The translations under genes and the position numbers were made by a program. A stretch of DNA of 10,694 nucleotides from JAAXTT01 sp964530215 (GTDB taxonomy: Bacteria; Bacillota; Desulfotomaculia; Desulfotomaculales; Desulfocucumaceae): positions 1-10,694 of the forward strand of contig CAZHAJ010000055.1 of assembly GCA_964530215.1 (NCBI GenBank), in the 5' to 3' direction. This document shows positions 1 to 6,208 of this stretch, in pieces (positions within the stretch are counted from its first letter, which is position 1; the number at the start of each line of letters is the position of its first letter). The notes under the pieces are model-generated. The model saw only the letters and a program-made list of their open reading frames with translations. It was not told the DNA's origin and ran no database searches.

Positions 1-329
1 ACTTTTTGTAGCAATACCATATAAAGTACAGTTCCCCCAAGGATGCTAATAAGGTTGCTTCGTTTCCATAAGTGCAGAAGCACTACTGTCAATAGCGAGA
101 TCAATTCCGGAGCACCATATGGTACCTGCAGAAGGTTAACATTTCTTAGGCAGTATACCAGTAGCATAGCCATAATGGCCGGAGGCAGAATTTTTCCTAT
201 ATATATGACGGTTGAGGGAAGTTTTTTGTCCTGACCAAAAAATAAAAAGGGCATAACTCTGGTGAAAAAGGTTACACCTGCCACTATCAGGATGATGGTC
301 AAAGCACTTTGAGTGCTTACTGTTTGCAT
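1..329 (-). CDS. azlD: AzlD-family branched-chain amino acid transport subunit (3' end cut by window edge)
   Basis: Reading the minus strand from an ATG at 329 gives 109 uninterrupted codons to the window edge, so the stop codon is not seen. The protein is small and almost wholly hydrophobic. It begins MQTVSTQSALTIILIVAGV, then carries the FFTRVMPF segment typical of AzlD and a PPAIMAMLLVYCL helix. AzlD proteins are usually about 100-110 residues, so only the last few are probably missing. The known role of the family is to partner AzlC in an inner-membrane exporter of branched-chain amino acids and their analogues. A GGAGG ribosome site (340-344 on the plus strand, complement) sits 10 bases upstream of the ATG. 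The start overlaps the end of azlC by 13 bases, which indicates translational coupling. Substrate is inferred from family only. Confidence 0.85.
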   Translation of the reverse strand, partial: MQTVSTQSALTIILIVAGVTFFTRVMPFLFFGQDKKLPSTVIYIGKILPPAIMAMLLVYCLRNVNLLQVPYGAPELISLLTVVLLHLWKRSNLISILGGTVLYMVLLQK

Positions 330-1039
330 ATAATTTCAGCCTCCGTGGTGCTTGGGATAATATTTTTTTTAAGTTTAGGCTTTGCCGCTAACAAAACAAA
401 TATAATTATAGCCATGGCAGGCAAGAGCATTTTTTCTGCTCCGAAAATTAACAGGGAAAGAATTGTACATCCAAAACCGGTAAGGGCAGGCCAACGGGTG
501 GGAAATGATAGCCATTGTTCTACGCAGATCACGGCAAAAAGAGCGGTCATGGCAAATTCTATACCCATTGTGTTTAATGTGAGGAGAGAGCCGGCTGTTG
601 CACCGATGACTGAACCGGTAATCCAGTATATATGATTAAGCAATGCCACTGCTAGGTAATATGACTGTTCGTTGACGCCGGATGGAACCTTTGAGGAACA
701 GAGCAGGGCATATGTTTCATCGGTAAGGGAGAATATCATATAGAGCTTTTTTTTGCCCATCTTTTTAAATTTATCGATAAAGGAGAGCCCATACACCATA
801 TGTCTTAAGTTTACCAACAGGGTTACTAGGGCTACTTCTATTAGACCGGTGGGTGTATTAAAAAAGTTAATCATTACAAATTGCATAGAACCAGCAAAAA
901 TCATTATACTGATCAATGCAGCCCATAAGTAATTAAATCCTGTATTTTCAATTAACAAACCGAAAGCTATGCCGATAAACAGGTAACCCAACATCACCGG
1001 AACGGTTACAGGGAATGCTGCCATCAGAGCTTTCTTCAT
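317..1039 (-). CDS. azlC: AzlC-family branched-chain amino acid permease
   Basis: This 240-residue integral membrane protein has the length and signature segments of the AzlC family: AGSMQF (residues 49-54), NLRHMVYGLS (77-86) and LTDETYAL (105-112), followed by several hydrophobic helices up to about residue 219 and a short charged tail. AzlC is the large subunit of the AzlCD exporter, known in Bacillus subtilis to cause 4-azaleucine resistance when expressed. The ATG at 1039 is preceded by a GGGGGAG site six bases upstream. azlD follows with a 13-base overlap, so the two are one transcription unit. It is divergent from the TrpR-like regulator gene. Two 13-base CTAG-containing direct repeats lie directly upstream of its ribosome site, suggesting control by a DNA-binding protein. 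Export of histidine or aromatic amino acids instead of leucine analogues cannot be excluded. Confidence 0.9.
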   Translation of the reverse strand: MKKALMAAFPVTVPVMLGYLFIGIAFGLLIENTGFNYLWAALISIMIFAGSMQFVMINFFNTPTGLIEVALVTLLVNLRHMVYGLSFIDKFKKMGKKKLYMIFSLTDETYALLCSSKVPSGVNEQSYYLAVALLNHIYWITGSVIGATAGSLLTLNTMGIEFAMTALFAVICVEQWLSFPTRWPALTGFGCTILSLLIFGAEKMLLPAMAIIIFVLLAAKPKLKKNIIPSTTEAEIICKQ

Positions 1040-1051
1040 TTTAACTCCCCC

Positions 1052-1084
1052 AAACTAGTAAACATATTGCTAAACTAGCTAACA
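1052..1084. promoter_or_regulatory. Tandem CTAG-containing direct repeats upstream of azlC (candidate operator)
   Basis: Two 13-base sequences, AAACTAGTAAACA (1052-1064) and AAACTAGCTAACA (1072-1084), match at 11 of 13 positions and start exactly 20 bp apart, close to two helical turns. They lie in the azlC leader just upstream of its ribosome site and about 150-180 bp upstream of the divergent regulator gene. The core CTAG is also the core of the E. coli TrpR operator half-site, and the neighbouring gene encodes a TrpR-superfamily protein. Binding by that protein is an inference. Confidence 0.45.
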
Positions 1085-1108
1085 GTATATCATTAATTAA
1101 TACAGAAG

Positions 1109-1114
1109 ATTATA
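1109..1114 (-). promoter_or_regulatory. Possible -10 element for azlCD
   Basis: On the minus strand this is a perfect TATAAT, about 70 bases upstream of the azlC start. No convincing -35 hexamer lies 16-18 bases further upstream, so only the -10 match supports it. In this A+T-rich spacer a chance match is quite possible. If real, the tandem CTAG repeats would lie about 25-60 bases downstream of it, in a position to block transcription. Confidence 0.25.
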
Positions 1115-1233
1115 ATTTAAAAGCATTTTTGATGATTTAAAAGGAAATTGCCTATGTATGTCGAATAAAATTTAAGAAATATTTTAGCATGATATCATAT
1201 AAAAATACAAATAACTAACAGCGGGGGTTAGAG

Positions 1234-1536
1234 ATGGATTATAACAATAGATTAAAGGATCACCTGGTAGACAAACTTTTTGAAGCAATGATTGCCTTGG
1301 AAGATTTAGAGGAGTGTTACAGGTTTTTTGAAGATTTATGTACTGTGGCAGAAATTAAATCAATGGCCCAACGTTTTGAAGTGGCAAAAATGTTAGAGAA
1401 GAATTGTACCTATGGAGACATTGTGGACAAAACAGGTGCCAGCACGGCCACCATCAGCCGAGTTAAAAGGTCTCTAAATTTTGGGGCAGACGGATACAAG
1501 CTTATAATAGATAAAATCAGAGACAGTAAAAAATAA
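1234..1536 (+). CDS. yerC: YerC/YecD-family TrpR-like transcriptional regulator (candidate histidine repressor HisR)
   Basis: The product is a 100-residue all-helical protein. Residues about 39-80 (from AEIKSMAQRFEVAKML through GASTATISRVKRSL) form the TrpR-type helix-turn-helix that defines the YerC/YecD family, and the family length is also about 100. A GGGGG ribosome site lies 6 bases before the ATG. The gene stands alone, closed by a strong terminator, immediately before the his operon. Comparative-genomic work on Gram-positive histidine metabolism has proposed TrpR-family proteins of this type as histidine regulators (HisR), and its position here fits that role. The ligand (histidine) and the targets (his operon, azlCD) are inferred; the protein fold and family are clear. 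Confidence 0.88.
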   Translation: MDYNNRLKDHLVDKLFEAMIALEDLEECYRFFEDLCTVAEIKSMAQRFEVAKMLEKNCTYGDIVDKTGASTATISRVKRSLNFGADGYKLIIDKIRDSKK

Positions 1537-1566
1537 ATAGAGGAACTTAGGTTCCTCTATTTATTT
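1531..1566 (+). terminator. Intrinsic terminator after yerC
   Basis: A perfect 16-bp inverted repeat (arms 1531-1546 and 1551-1566) closes a TTAG loop. The inner stem is GAGGAAC/GTTCCTC, and the 3' arm ends in TATTTATTT. The 5' arm includes the stop codon of yerC. It should separate yerC transcription from the his promoter that starts about 15 bases further on. The T-run is not continuous, so efficiency is uncertain. Confidence 0.8.
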
Positions 1567-1580
1567 AGCACAAAAAATTC

Positions 1581-1609
1581 TTGACTATACTAAGAAAAAA
1601 TATTAACAT
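1581..1609 (+). promoter_or_regulatory. Candidate sigma-A-type promoter of the his operon
   Basis: TTGACT (1581-1586, five of six consensus bases) is followed after 17 bases by TAACAT (1604-1609, four of six). This lies directly after the yerC terminator and would start transcription near 1616, leaving a leader of about 110 bases before hisD. No better candidate was seen between the terminator and hisD. Confidence 0.55.
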
Positions 1610-1625
1610 ATTATCTGTGTAACAA

Positions 1626-1639
1626 TTTAATGTATTAAA
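1626..1639. promoter_or_regulatory. Palindrome in the his leader (candidate operator)
   Basis: TTTAAT-GT-ATTAAA is a perfect 6-bp inverted repeat with a 2-base centre, about 10-23 bases downstream of the predicted transcription start. This is a good place for a repressor site and the regulator gene is adjacent. The site is A+T-rich, so chance is a real alternative, and it does not clearly match the CTAG repeats upstream of azlC. Confidence 0.3.
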
Positions 1640-1725
1640 CTGATAGTAAGGGGGTAAAACCCGGTGGATATCTCTGTGAGTATTTGACGGGGATATTCTT
1701 GAATTAATCAACTGGGTTAAATGAT

Positions 1726-3072
1726 GTGATAAGGATATTGGGTTATTCAGAAGCTATAGAAATGTTGGAAAGAAGAAATCGTCAGGATTCCGGTGAGTTG
1801 GAAGAAGCGGTGTCGGGAATAATTAGGGCAGTAAAGAAACAAGGTGATACTGCTTTGGTTGATTTCTGCGAAAAATTTGATGGCTGCAAGCTTCAGCCAA
1901 GCGAGCTTAAGATATCGGAACAGGAAATTAGACAGGCATATAATGAAGTGGATGATGATTTTTTGCAGGCCATAAAAAATGCGAAAAAAAATATAGAATC
2001 ATATCACCAGAAGCAGCTGCACAATTCATGGATTGATCTTGCTAGGGACGGAGTAATGTTGGGCCAGTTGGTTAGGCCGTTACAAAGAGTAGGTATATAT
2101 GTGCCGGGAGGAAAAGCAAGTTATCCTTCATCAGTATTAATGAATGCAATACCGGCAAAAGTTGCGGGGGTTAAAGAAATAGCAATGGTTACGCCGCCGG
2201 GCATGGACGGAGGTGTGGACCCGCATACTTTGGTGGTAGCGGCTGAAGCCGGAGTTACCGAGATCTATCGCATAGGCGGGGCACAAGCGGTGGCAGCACT
2301 GGCGTACGGAACTGAATCCATAAAACGGGTTGATAAAATAACCGGTCCGGGTAATCGTTATGTAACTATGGCCAAGCGCTTGGTTTTTGGAGTAGTGGAC
2401 ATTGATATGCTGGCGGGACCAAGTGAAATCCTAATTATTGCCGATTCCGAGGCTAACCCTGCTTATGTAGCGGCGGATTTGCTATCTCAGGCAGAGCATG
2501 ACGAGATGGCAGCAGTAATCTTGATTACACCGGATAGAAATTTGGCTGATTTGGTGAACGTTGAGATCGGGTCGCAATTGCTTTCTTTAAAGAAAAAAGA
2601 TATTGCCCGTAAAGCTATAGATAATTATGGTGCCATTATAATTACTGCAAGTATAGAAGAAGCCATTGACCTGTCCAATGAATTTGCTCCCGAACATTTG
2701 GAGTTGATGCTTGGGGATCCCTTTAGTTATTTGAACAGGATTAAATCTGCCGGGGCAATATTTATTGGCTCTTATACGCCTGAACCTGTAGGTGATTATA
2801 TGGCAGGACCAAACCATGTGCTGCCCACCGGGGGTACAGCTCGTTTTTCTTCACCTTTAGGAGTGGATCAGTTTGTTCGTCGTACCAGCCTTCTTTATTA
2901 TAGTCATAATGCTTTATCCAGGGAGTCCGCTGATATATTGAAGCTTGCCGAGATGGAAGGTTTAGATGCTCATGCCCGTTCTGTCAGTATAAGGTTTGAT
3001 AAGGATAAGGACCAGAATATTGGTTTGGCAAGTGAGCAAAATAGCAACAGGGGAGGCATAGAAAAACAGTGA
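1726..3072 (+). CDS. hisD: Histidinol dehydrogenase
   Basis: This zinc enzyme oxidises L-histidinol to L-histidine in two NAD-dependent steps, the last reactions of the pathway, in the cytoplasm. The 448-residue product shows the family hallmarks: GIYVPGGKASYPS (about 123-135), ITGPGNRYV (205-213), DMLAGPSEILIIAD (227-240), the metal-binding Q255 and H258 in SQAEHDE, the catalytic pair E323-H324 in APEHLEL, D357 and GPNHVLPTGG (361-370), and the last metal ligand H416 in DAHARSV. The start is GTG at 1726. Two ATGs just upstream lead straight into a TGA, and no in-frame ATG lies upstream, so GTG followed by IRIL fits the family. The ribosome site is weak (GGG at 1714-1716). The C-terminus is about 15-20 residues longer than usual, a polar tail after SIRFDKD. 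The stop overlaps the hisC start by 4 bp. Confidence 0.96.
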   Translation: MIRILGYSEAIEMLERRNRQDSGELEEAVSGIIRAVKKQGDTALVDFCEKFDGCKLQPSELKISEQEIRQAYNEVDDDFLQAIKNAKKNIESYHQKQLHNSWIDLARDGVMLGQLVRPLQRVGIYVPGGKASYPSSVLMNAIPAKVAGVKEIAMVTPPGMDGGVDPHTLVVAAEAGVTEIYRIGGAQAVAALAYGTESIKRVDKITGPGNRYVTMAKRLVFGVVDIDMLAGPSEILIIADSEANPAYVAADLLSQAEHDEMAAVILITPDRNLADLVNVEIGSQLLSLKKKDIARKAIDNYGAIIITASIEEAIDLSNEFAPEHLELMLGDPFSYLNRIKSAGAIFIGSYTPEPVGDYMAGPNHVLPTGGTARFSSPLGVDQFVRRTSLLYYSHNALSRESADILKLAEMEGLDAHARSVSIRFDKDKDQNIGLASEQNSNRGGIEKQ

Positions 3073-4139
3073 GCAACACTTTTGATATAAATTTTTTAAT
3101 CAGATCTGATCTTAAGAGCTTGGAACCATATGAGACGCACTATGCACCCGGGGCAATCAGACTTGACTCAAATGAAAATCCCCATGACTTTCCTTCTCAG
3201 GTAAGGGATTATATAATGTCACAGGTTGGGCCTCAATTTTTCGGCAGATATCCCGATTCTATAGCCAGGGAACTGATTGCTGATTTGGCACAGTTTATTG
3301 GTGTAGACACCGCTAATATTATTGTGGGTAACGGTTCCGATGAGATTATTCAAAATATTATGCTGGCCTTTGGGGTGGGAAAAAATGTTTATATCACTAC
3401 CCCTACCTTTGGTATGTACGGCATCCATGCTAGGGTAGCAGGTGCTCTGCCGGTGGAAATACCAAGGGGGCCTGGGTTTGAGGTGGACTATAATGCTTTG
3501 ATAGAGGCTGAAGTGGACAATCCGGGTATAATTGTCATTTGCAGTCCCAATAATCCCACCGGCAATGCTGTTAATCCCAGTGATATCAAGAATCTTGCTG
3601 ATTCAGTTAAATCTTTGGTTATAATGGATGAAGCATATATAGAGTTTGGCGGTGAAAGCTGCCTGCCACTGTTGGCAAAGTGTCCCAATCTGGCAATTAT
3701 GAGGACTTTTTCCAAAGCATATGGATTGGCAGGCCTCAGGGTGGGATATATGCTGGCAGGCACACCCATTATTAAAGAACTGATGAGGATAAAGCAGCCT
3801 TTTAATGTAAATTCTTTTACCCAGATGGCAGCCAGATCAGTGTTAAGATATAATGACTTGTTCGGCAACTGCATAAAGGAGATTATTTCCCAAAGAGAAA
3901 ATCTGGTTGAAAAGATGAGGGAATTACCGGATGTGATCCTTTATCCCAGTGCGGCTAATTATATTTTTTTTGAAACAGGAAAACCCGCCTATGATGTTTA
4001 TTGTGGACTGATGGAAAGAGGTATAATAATAAGGTATATACCTGTACCCAATAGGGGTGATTTCTTAAGGGTAACAGTGGGTACAATCCGGGAAAATCAG
4101 TTATTTATAAGGGAATTGAAACAGATATTAAGCAGTTAA
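3069..4139 (+). CDS. hisC: Histidinol-phosphate aminotransferase
   Basis: This PLP-dependent class I/II aminotransferase converts imidazole-acetol phosphate plus glutamate to histidinol phosphate and 2-oxoglutarate. The 356-residue protein carries the family motifs: DSNENP (33-38), the phosphate-binding GNGSDE (87-92), SPNNPTG (159-165), MDEAY (186-190), the PLP-binding lysine K216 in TFSKAYGLAGLRVGY, and the substrate-carboxylate arginine R334 in FLRVTVG. Length is normal. The GTG start overlaps the hisD TGA (GTGA), with GGGAGG at 3051-3056 twelve bases upstream, slightly distant. Being the second gene of a his operon supports histidine specificity, although HisC-type enzymes may also aminate aromatic keto acids. 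Confidence 0.96.
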   Translation: MSNTFDINFLIRSDLKSLEPYETHYAPGAIRLDSNENPHDFPSQVRDYIMSQVGPQFFGRYPDSIARELIADLAQFIGVDTANIIVGNGSDEIIQNIMLAFGVGKNVYITTPTFGMYGIHARVAGALPVEIPRGPGFEVDYNALIEAEVDNPGIIVICSPNNPTGNAVNPSDIKNLADSVKSLVIMDEAYIEFGGESCLPLLAKCPNLAIMRTFSKAYGLAGLRVGYMLAGTPIIKELMRIKQPFNVNSFTQMAARSVLRYNDLFGNCIKEIISQRENLVEKMRELPDVILYPSAANYIFFETGKPAYDVYCGLMERGIIIRYIPVPNRGDFLRVTVGTIRENQLFIRELKQILSS

Positions 4140-4165
4140 TAATATAAAAAGTGAGGTTGTTGGAT

Positions 4166-4759
4166 GTGTCTCAGTATCTTCGCAAAGCCTTTATAGAAAG
4201 GAATACAAATGAAACAAAGATTTTGATAGAGCTTAATCTGGACGGTGAGGGAAAAGTTTCTTCATCTACAGGGGTTGGATTTTTTGACCATATGATGGAT
4301 CTTTTTGGCAGACATGCGGGCTTAGACCTTAAAATAAATGTTAAGGGCGATTTGTGGGTAGACGCCCATCATACGGTGGAAGATACTGCAATTTGTCTGG
4401 GCAGAGCAATTAAAGAGGCTTTAGGGGATAAAAGGGGGATTAACCGCTACGGACATATTATTTTGCCTATGGATGAAACACTAATGATAGTATCTTTAGA
4501 TTTAGGGGGACGTGGTTTTCTGGGCTTGGATGCAAAGTTTCCCTCCCTTAGGGTGGGGGACATGGACACCGAGCTGGTGGAGGAATTTTTAAGATCACTG
4601 GCTATGAATGCCGAAATGAATCTGCACGTAAAGATGCTTGCCGGCAGCAATACACATCATATTATTGAAGCCATTTTTAAAGGTTTGGCCAGGTCGTTGA
4701 GAATGGCAATAGCTAGAGGTGACGGAAATGAGATTCCCTCTACCAAAGGAATACTTTGA
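4166..4759 (+). CDS. hisB: Imidazoleglycerol-phosphate dehydratase (monofunctional)
   Basis: HisB dehydrates imidazole-glycerol phosphate to imidazole-acetol phosphate. The product contains RNTNETKI near the N-terminus, STGVGFFDHMMDLFGRH, the manganese-binding DAHHTVEDTA, GINRYG, and the second metal cluster NTHHIIEAIFKGLARSLR near the C-terminus. The reading frame is open from a GTG at 4151 (202 residues), but the GTG at 4166 is preferred. The sequence GTGAGG around 4151-4156 is then a good ribosome site nine bases upstream, whereas nothing resembling one precedes 4151. This gives 197 residues, the normal size. There is no fused histidinol-phosphatase domain as in the E. coli enzyme, so that phosphatase must be encoded elsewhere. 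The gap to hisC is only 11-26 bp. Confidence 0.94.
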   Translation: MSQYLRKAFIERNTNETKILIELNLDGEGKVSSSTGVGFFDHMMDLFGRHAGLDLKINVKGDLWVDAHHTVEDTAICLGRAIKEALGDKRGINRYGHIILPMDETLMIVSLDLGGRGFLGLDAKFPSLRVGDMDTELVEEFLRSLAMNAEMNLHVKMLAGSNTHHIIEAIFKGLARSLRMAIARGDGNEIPSTKGIL

Positions 4760-4788
4760 TAAAAAGCATAAAGGTTCAAAGAGCTAAG

Positions 4789-4813
4789 AGCCGGCTCCCA
4801 AATGCCGGCTTTT
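4789..4813 (+). terminator. GC-rich hairpin with short T-tract between hisB and hisH
   Basis: AGCCGGC (4789-4795) pairs perfectly with GCCGGCT (4804-4810) over an 8-base loop and is followed by TTT. It sits in the only sizeable gap inside the operon (102 bp between the hisB stop and the hisH start). The short T-tract suggests at most partial termination or an RNA processing/stability element setting the ratio of upstream to downstream enzymes. No alternative pairing that would make a classical attenuator was found. Confidence 0.45.
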
Positions 4814-4861
4814 GCTGAGGATCAAGTTATAAATTCATCTCTTAAACGGAGGGTTTTAATA

Positions 4862-5470
4862 TTGATTGCCATTATTGATTATGGTATGGGGAATTTGAGA
4901 AGTGTGGAAAAAAGCTTTGAAAAGTCCGGAGTGAACGTTGAAATTGTAAAGACACCCGGGGATTTGGATCGGGCCCGGGGTGTTGTTCTGCCTGGAGTGG
5001 GAGCATTTGCTGACGCCATGAAAAACTTAAAAAAAACAGGTATGGACGAGGCGGTAAAAAAGGTGATTGCAGAGGGAAAACCTTTTTTAGGAATCTGTCT
5101 GGGACTTCAACTTCTATTTACAGGCAGTGAGGAGTGGGGTTATAGCGAAGGTTTGGGGATTTTCCCGGGAATGGTGAGAAGATTGCCTGAGGGTCTGAAA
5201 GTACCGCATATGGGTTGGAATCAGGTTAGTTATCAGGTGAAATCGGAAATATTTGAGGAGGTACCAGACAACTCTTCATTCTATTTCATGCACTCATATT
5301 ACGTTGATCCGGAACAAAAATCCATAAGGGCAGGGTTAACAGAATATGGTTAGGAATTTACATCAGCGGTACCTTATAAAAATGTTTTTGCTATTCAGTT
5401 CCATCCTGAAAAAAGCAGTACATTAGGTTTGAGAATTCTAAAAAACTTTGGGAGGATTGTTTCAAAATGA
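4862..5470 (+). CDS. hisH: Imidazole glycerol phosphate synthase, glutaminase subunit, with in-frame TAG codon
   Basis: HisH hydrolyses glutamine and channels ammonia to HisF. The TTG at 4862 is the likely start: GGAGGG lies eight bases upstream and MIAIIDYGMGNLRSVEK is the normal N-terminus. An ATG at 4802 is in frame but adds 20 unrelated residues that run over a hairpin. The product shows PGVGAF (44-49) and the nucleophile C79 in LGICLGLQLLF. At codon 164 (5351-5353) the frame meets TAG. The same frame then continues EFTSAV, through VFAIQFHPEKSS (catalytic H181 and E183) and ILKNFG, to TGA at 5468-5470, which overlaps hisA as ATGA. Everything but the TAG is as in an intact 202-residue HisH. 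If TAG stops translation, the protein ends at 163 residues without its catalytic His/Glu and should lack glutaminase activity. It could be a nonsense mutation, a sequence error or a suppressed/recoded amber codon. Confidence 0.9.
5351..5353 (+). other. In-frame amber codon inside hisH
   Basis: TAG occurs between ...GLTEYG and EFTSAV..., in frame with both sides, with no shift of frame. Single-base changes from CAG, GAG or AAG would produce it, and polar residues are common at this variable position after the conserved YG. No pyrrolysine or suppressor tRNA gene is visible in the window to support recoding. Confidence 0.9.
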
Positions 5471-6207
5471 TTATTTATCCGGCTATTGATATACGCGATG
5501 GCAGATGTGTGAGATTGGTTGAAGGAAGGCTTGATCGTGAAACCGTGTATTCTGATGATCCCGCTTCTGTGGCAGGATTATGGCAGGAAAAGGGAGCTCG
5601 ATGGTTACACGTGGTGGATTTAGACGGATCCTTCAGCGGTTCTTTGCAAAATGTCGAGGCAGTGAAGATGATTAGAAAAAAGGTAAGCATCCCTATCCAG
5701 CTGGGTGGTGGAATACGTAACCTGGAAACAATTGAAAAGCTTCTTGATATTGGAATTAATCGGGTTATTTTGGGGACGGTGGCAGTGAACAATCCGAATT
5801 TGGTGGCGGAAGCTGTCCAAAAATTTGGGTCGGAAGCAGTGGTTCTAGGTCTGGATGCCAGAGATGGCATGGTTGCCATTGAGGGATGGGGAACCACTTC
5901 TGAAAAAAAAGCTGTGGATTTAGCGCTGGAAATGAAGGCGTTGGGTGTTAAGAGGATTATTTACACTGATATTGCCAGAGACGGTACTCTTACAGGAGTT
6001 AATATTCCTGCAGTAAGGGAAATGGCTGTAAAATCGGGAATATCGGTGATCGCATCGGGTGGAGTCAGTACTCTGGATGATCTAAGGGAAGTAAAAAAAT
6101 TGACCGATGCAGGTGTAGAGGGAGCAATAATGGGTAAATCCTTATATGAGAAAACGGTATCTTTAGAAGACGCTCTTAGACTGGCAGACGGCGGACAGGA
6201 GGGGTAA
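5467..6207 (+). CDS. hisA: ProFAR isomerase (phosphoribosylformimino-AICAR-phosphate isomerase)
   Basis: HisA is a (beta/alpha)8-barrel enzyme that performs the Amadori rearrangement of ProFAR to PRFAR. The 246-residue protein has both catalytic aspartates: D8 in YPAIDIRDGRCVRL and D130 in GLDARDG. It also has the two phosphate-binding glycine motifs, QLGGGIR (78-84) and IASGGVS near residues 196-202, and the TDIARDGTLTG segment (167-177). The presence of both barrel-half repeats is typical. The ATG at 5467 overlaps the hisH TGA by 4 bp, and a GGGAGG site lies 11 bases upstream within the hisH 3' end, so translation from hisH through its last codons may matter for coupling. TrpF-like dual activity (PriA) is not suggested, because the context is purely his. 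Confidence 0.96.
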   Translation: MIIYPAIDIRDGRCVRLVEGRLDRETVYSDDPASVAGLWQEKGARWLHVVDLDGSFSGSLQNVEAVKMIRKKVSIPIQLGGGIRNLETIEKLLDIGINRVILGTVAVNNPNLVAEAVQKFGSEAVVLGLDARDGMVAIEGWGTTSEKKAVDLALEMKALGVKRIIYTDIARDGTLTGVNIPAVREMAVKSGISVIASGGVSTLDDLREVKKLTDAGVEGAIMGKSLYEKTVSLEDALRLADGGQEG

Positions 6208-6208
6208 T

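Noticed and set aside
309..635. Plus-strand frame of 108 codons opposite azlC
   Set aside because: It is antisense to a well-supported AzlC coding region, resembles no known protein and is a frame shadow.
1610..1725. T-box riboswitch (tRNA-His) in the his leader
   Set aside because: The leader is only about 110 bases, has no recognisable T-box core, no specifier stem and no terminator/antiterminator pair before hisD; the GGTGG at 1663-1667 alone is not enough.
1567..1725. Remnant of hisG or hisZ between yerC and hisD
   Set aside because: No stretch in any of the three forward frames resembles ATP phosphoribosyltransferase or HisZ sequence.
4151..4165. GTG at 4151 as hisB start
   Set aside because: It has no ribosome site; the bases around it form the ribosome site for the GTG at 4166.
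4802..4861. Upstream ATG start for hisH
   Set aside because: It adds 20 residues absent from HisH proteins, lies within a hairpin arm and has no ribosome site, while TTG at 4862 has GGAGGG eight bases upstream.
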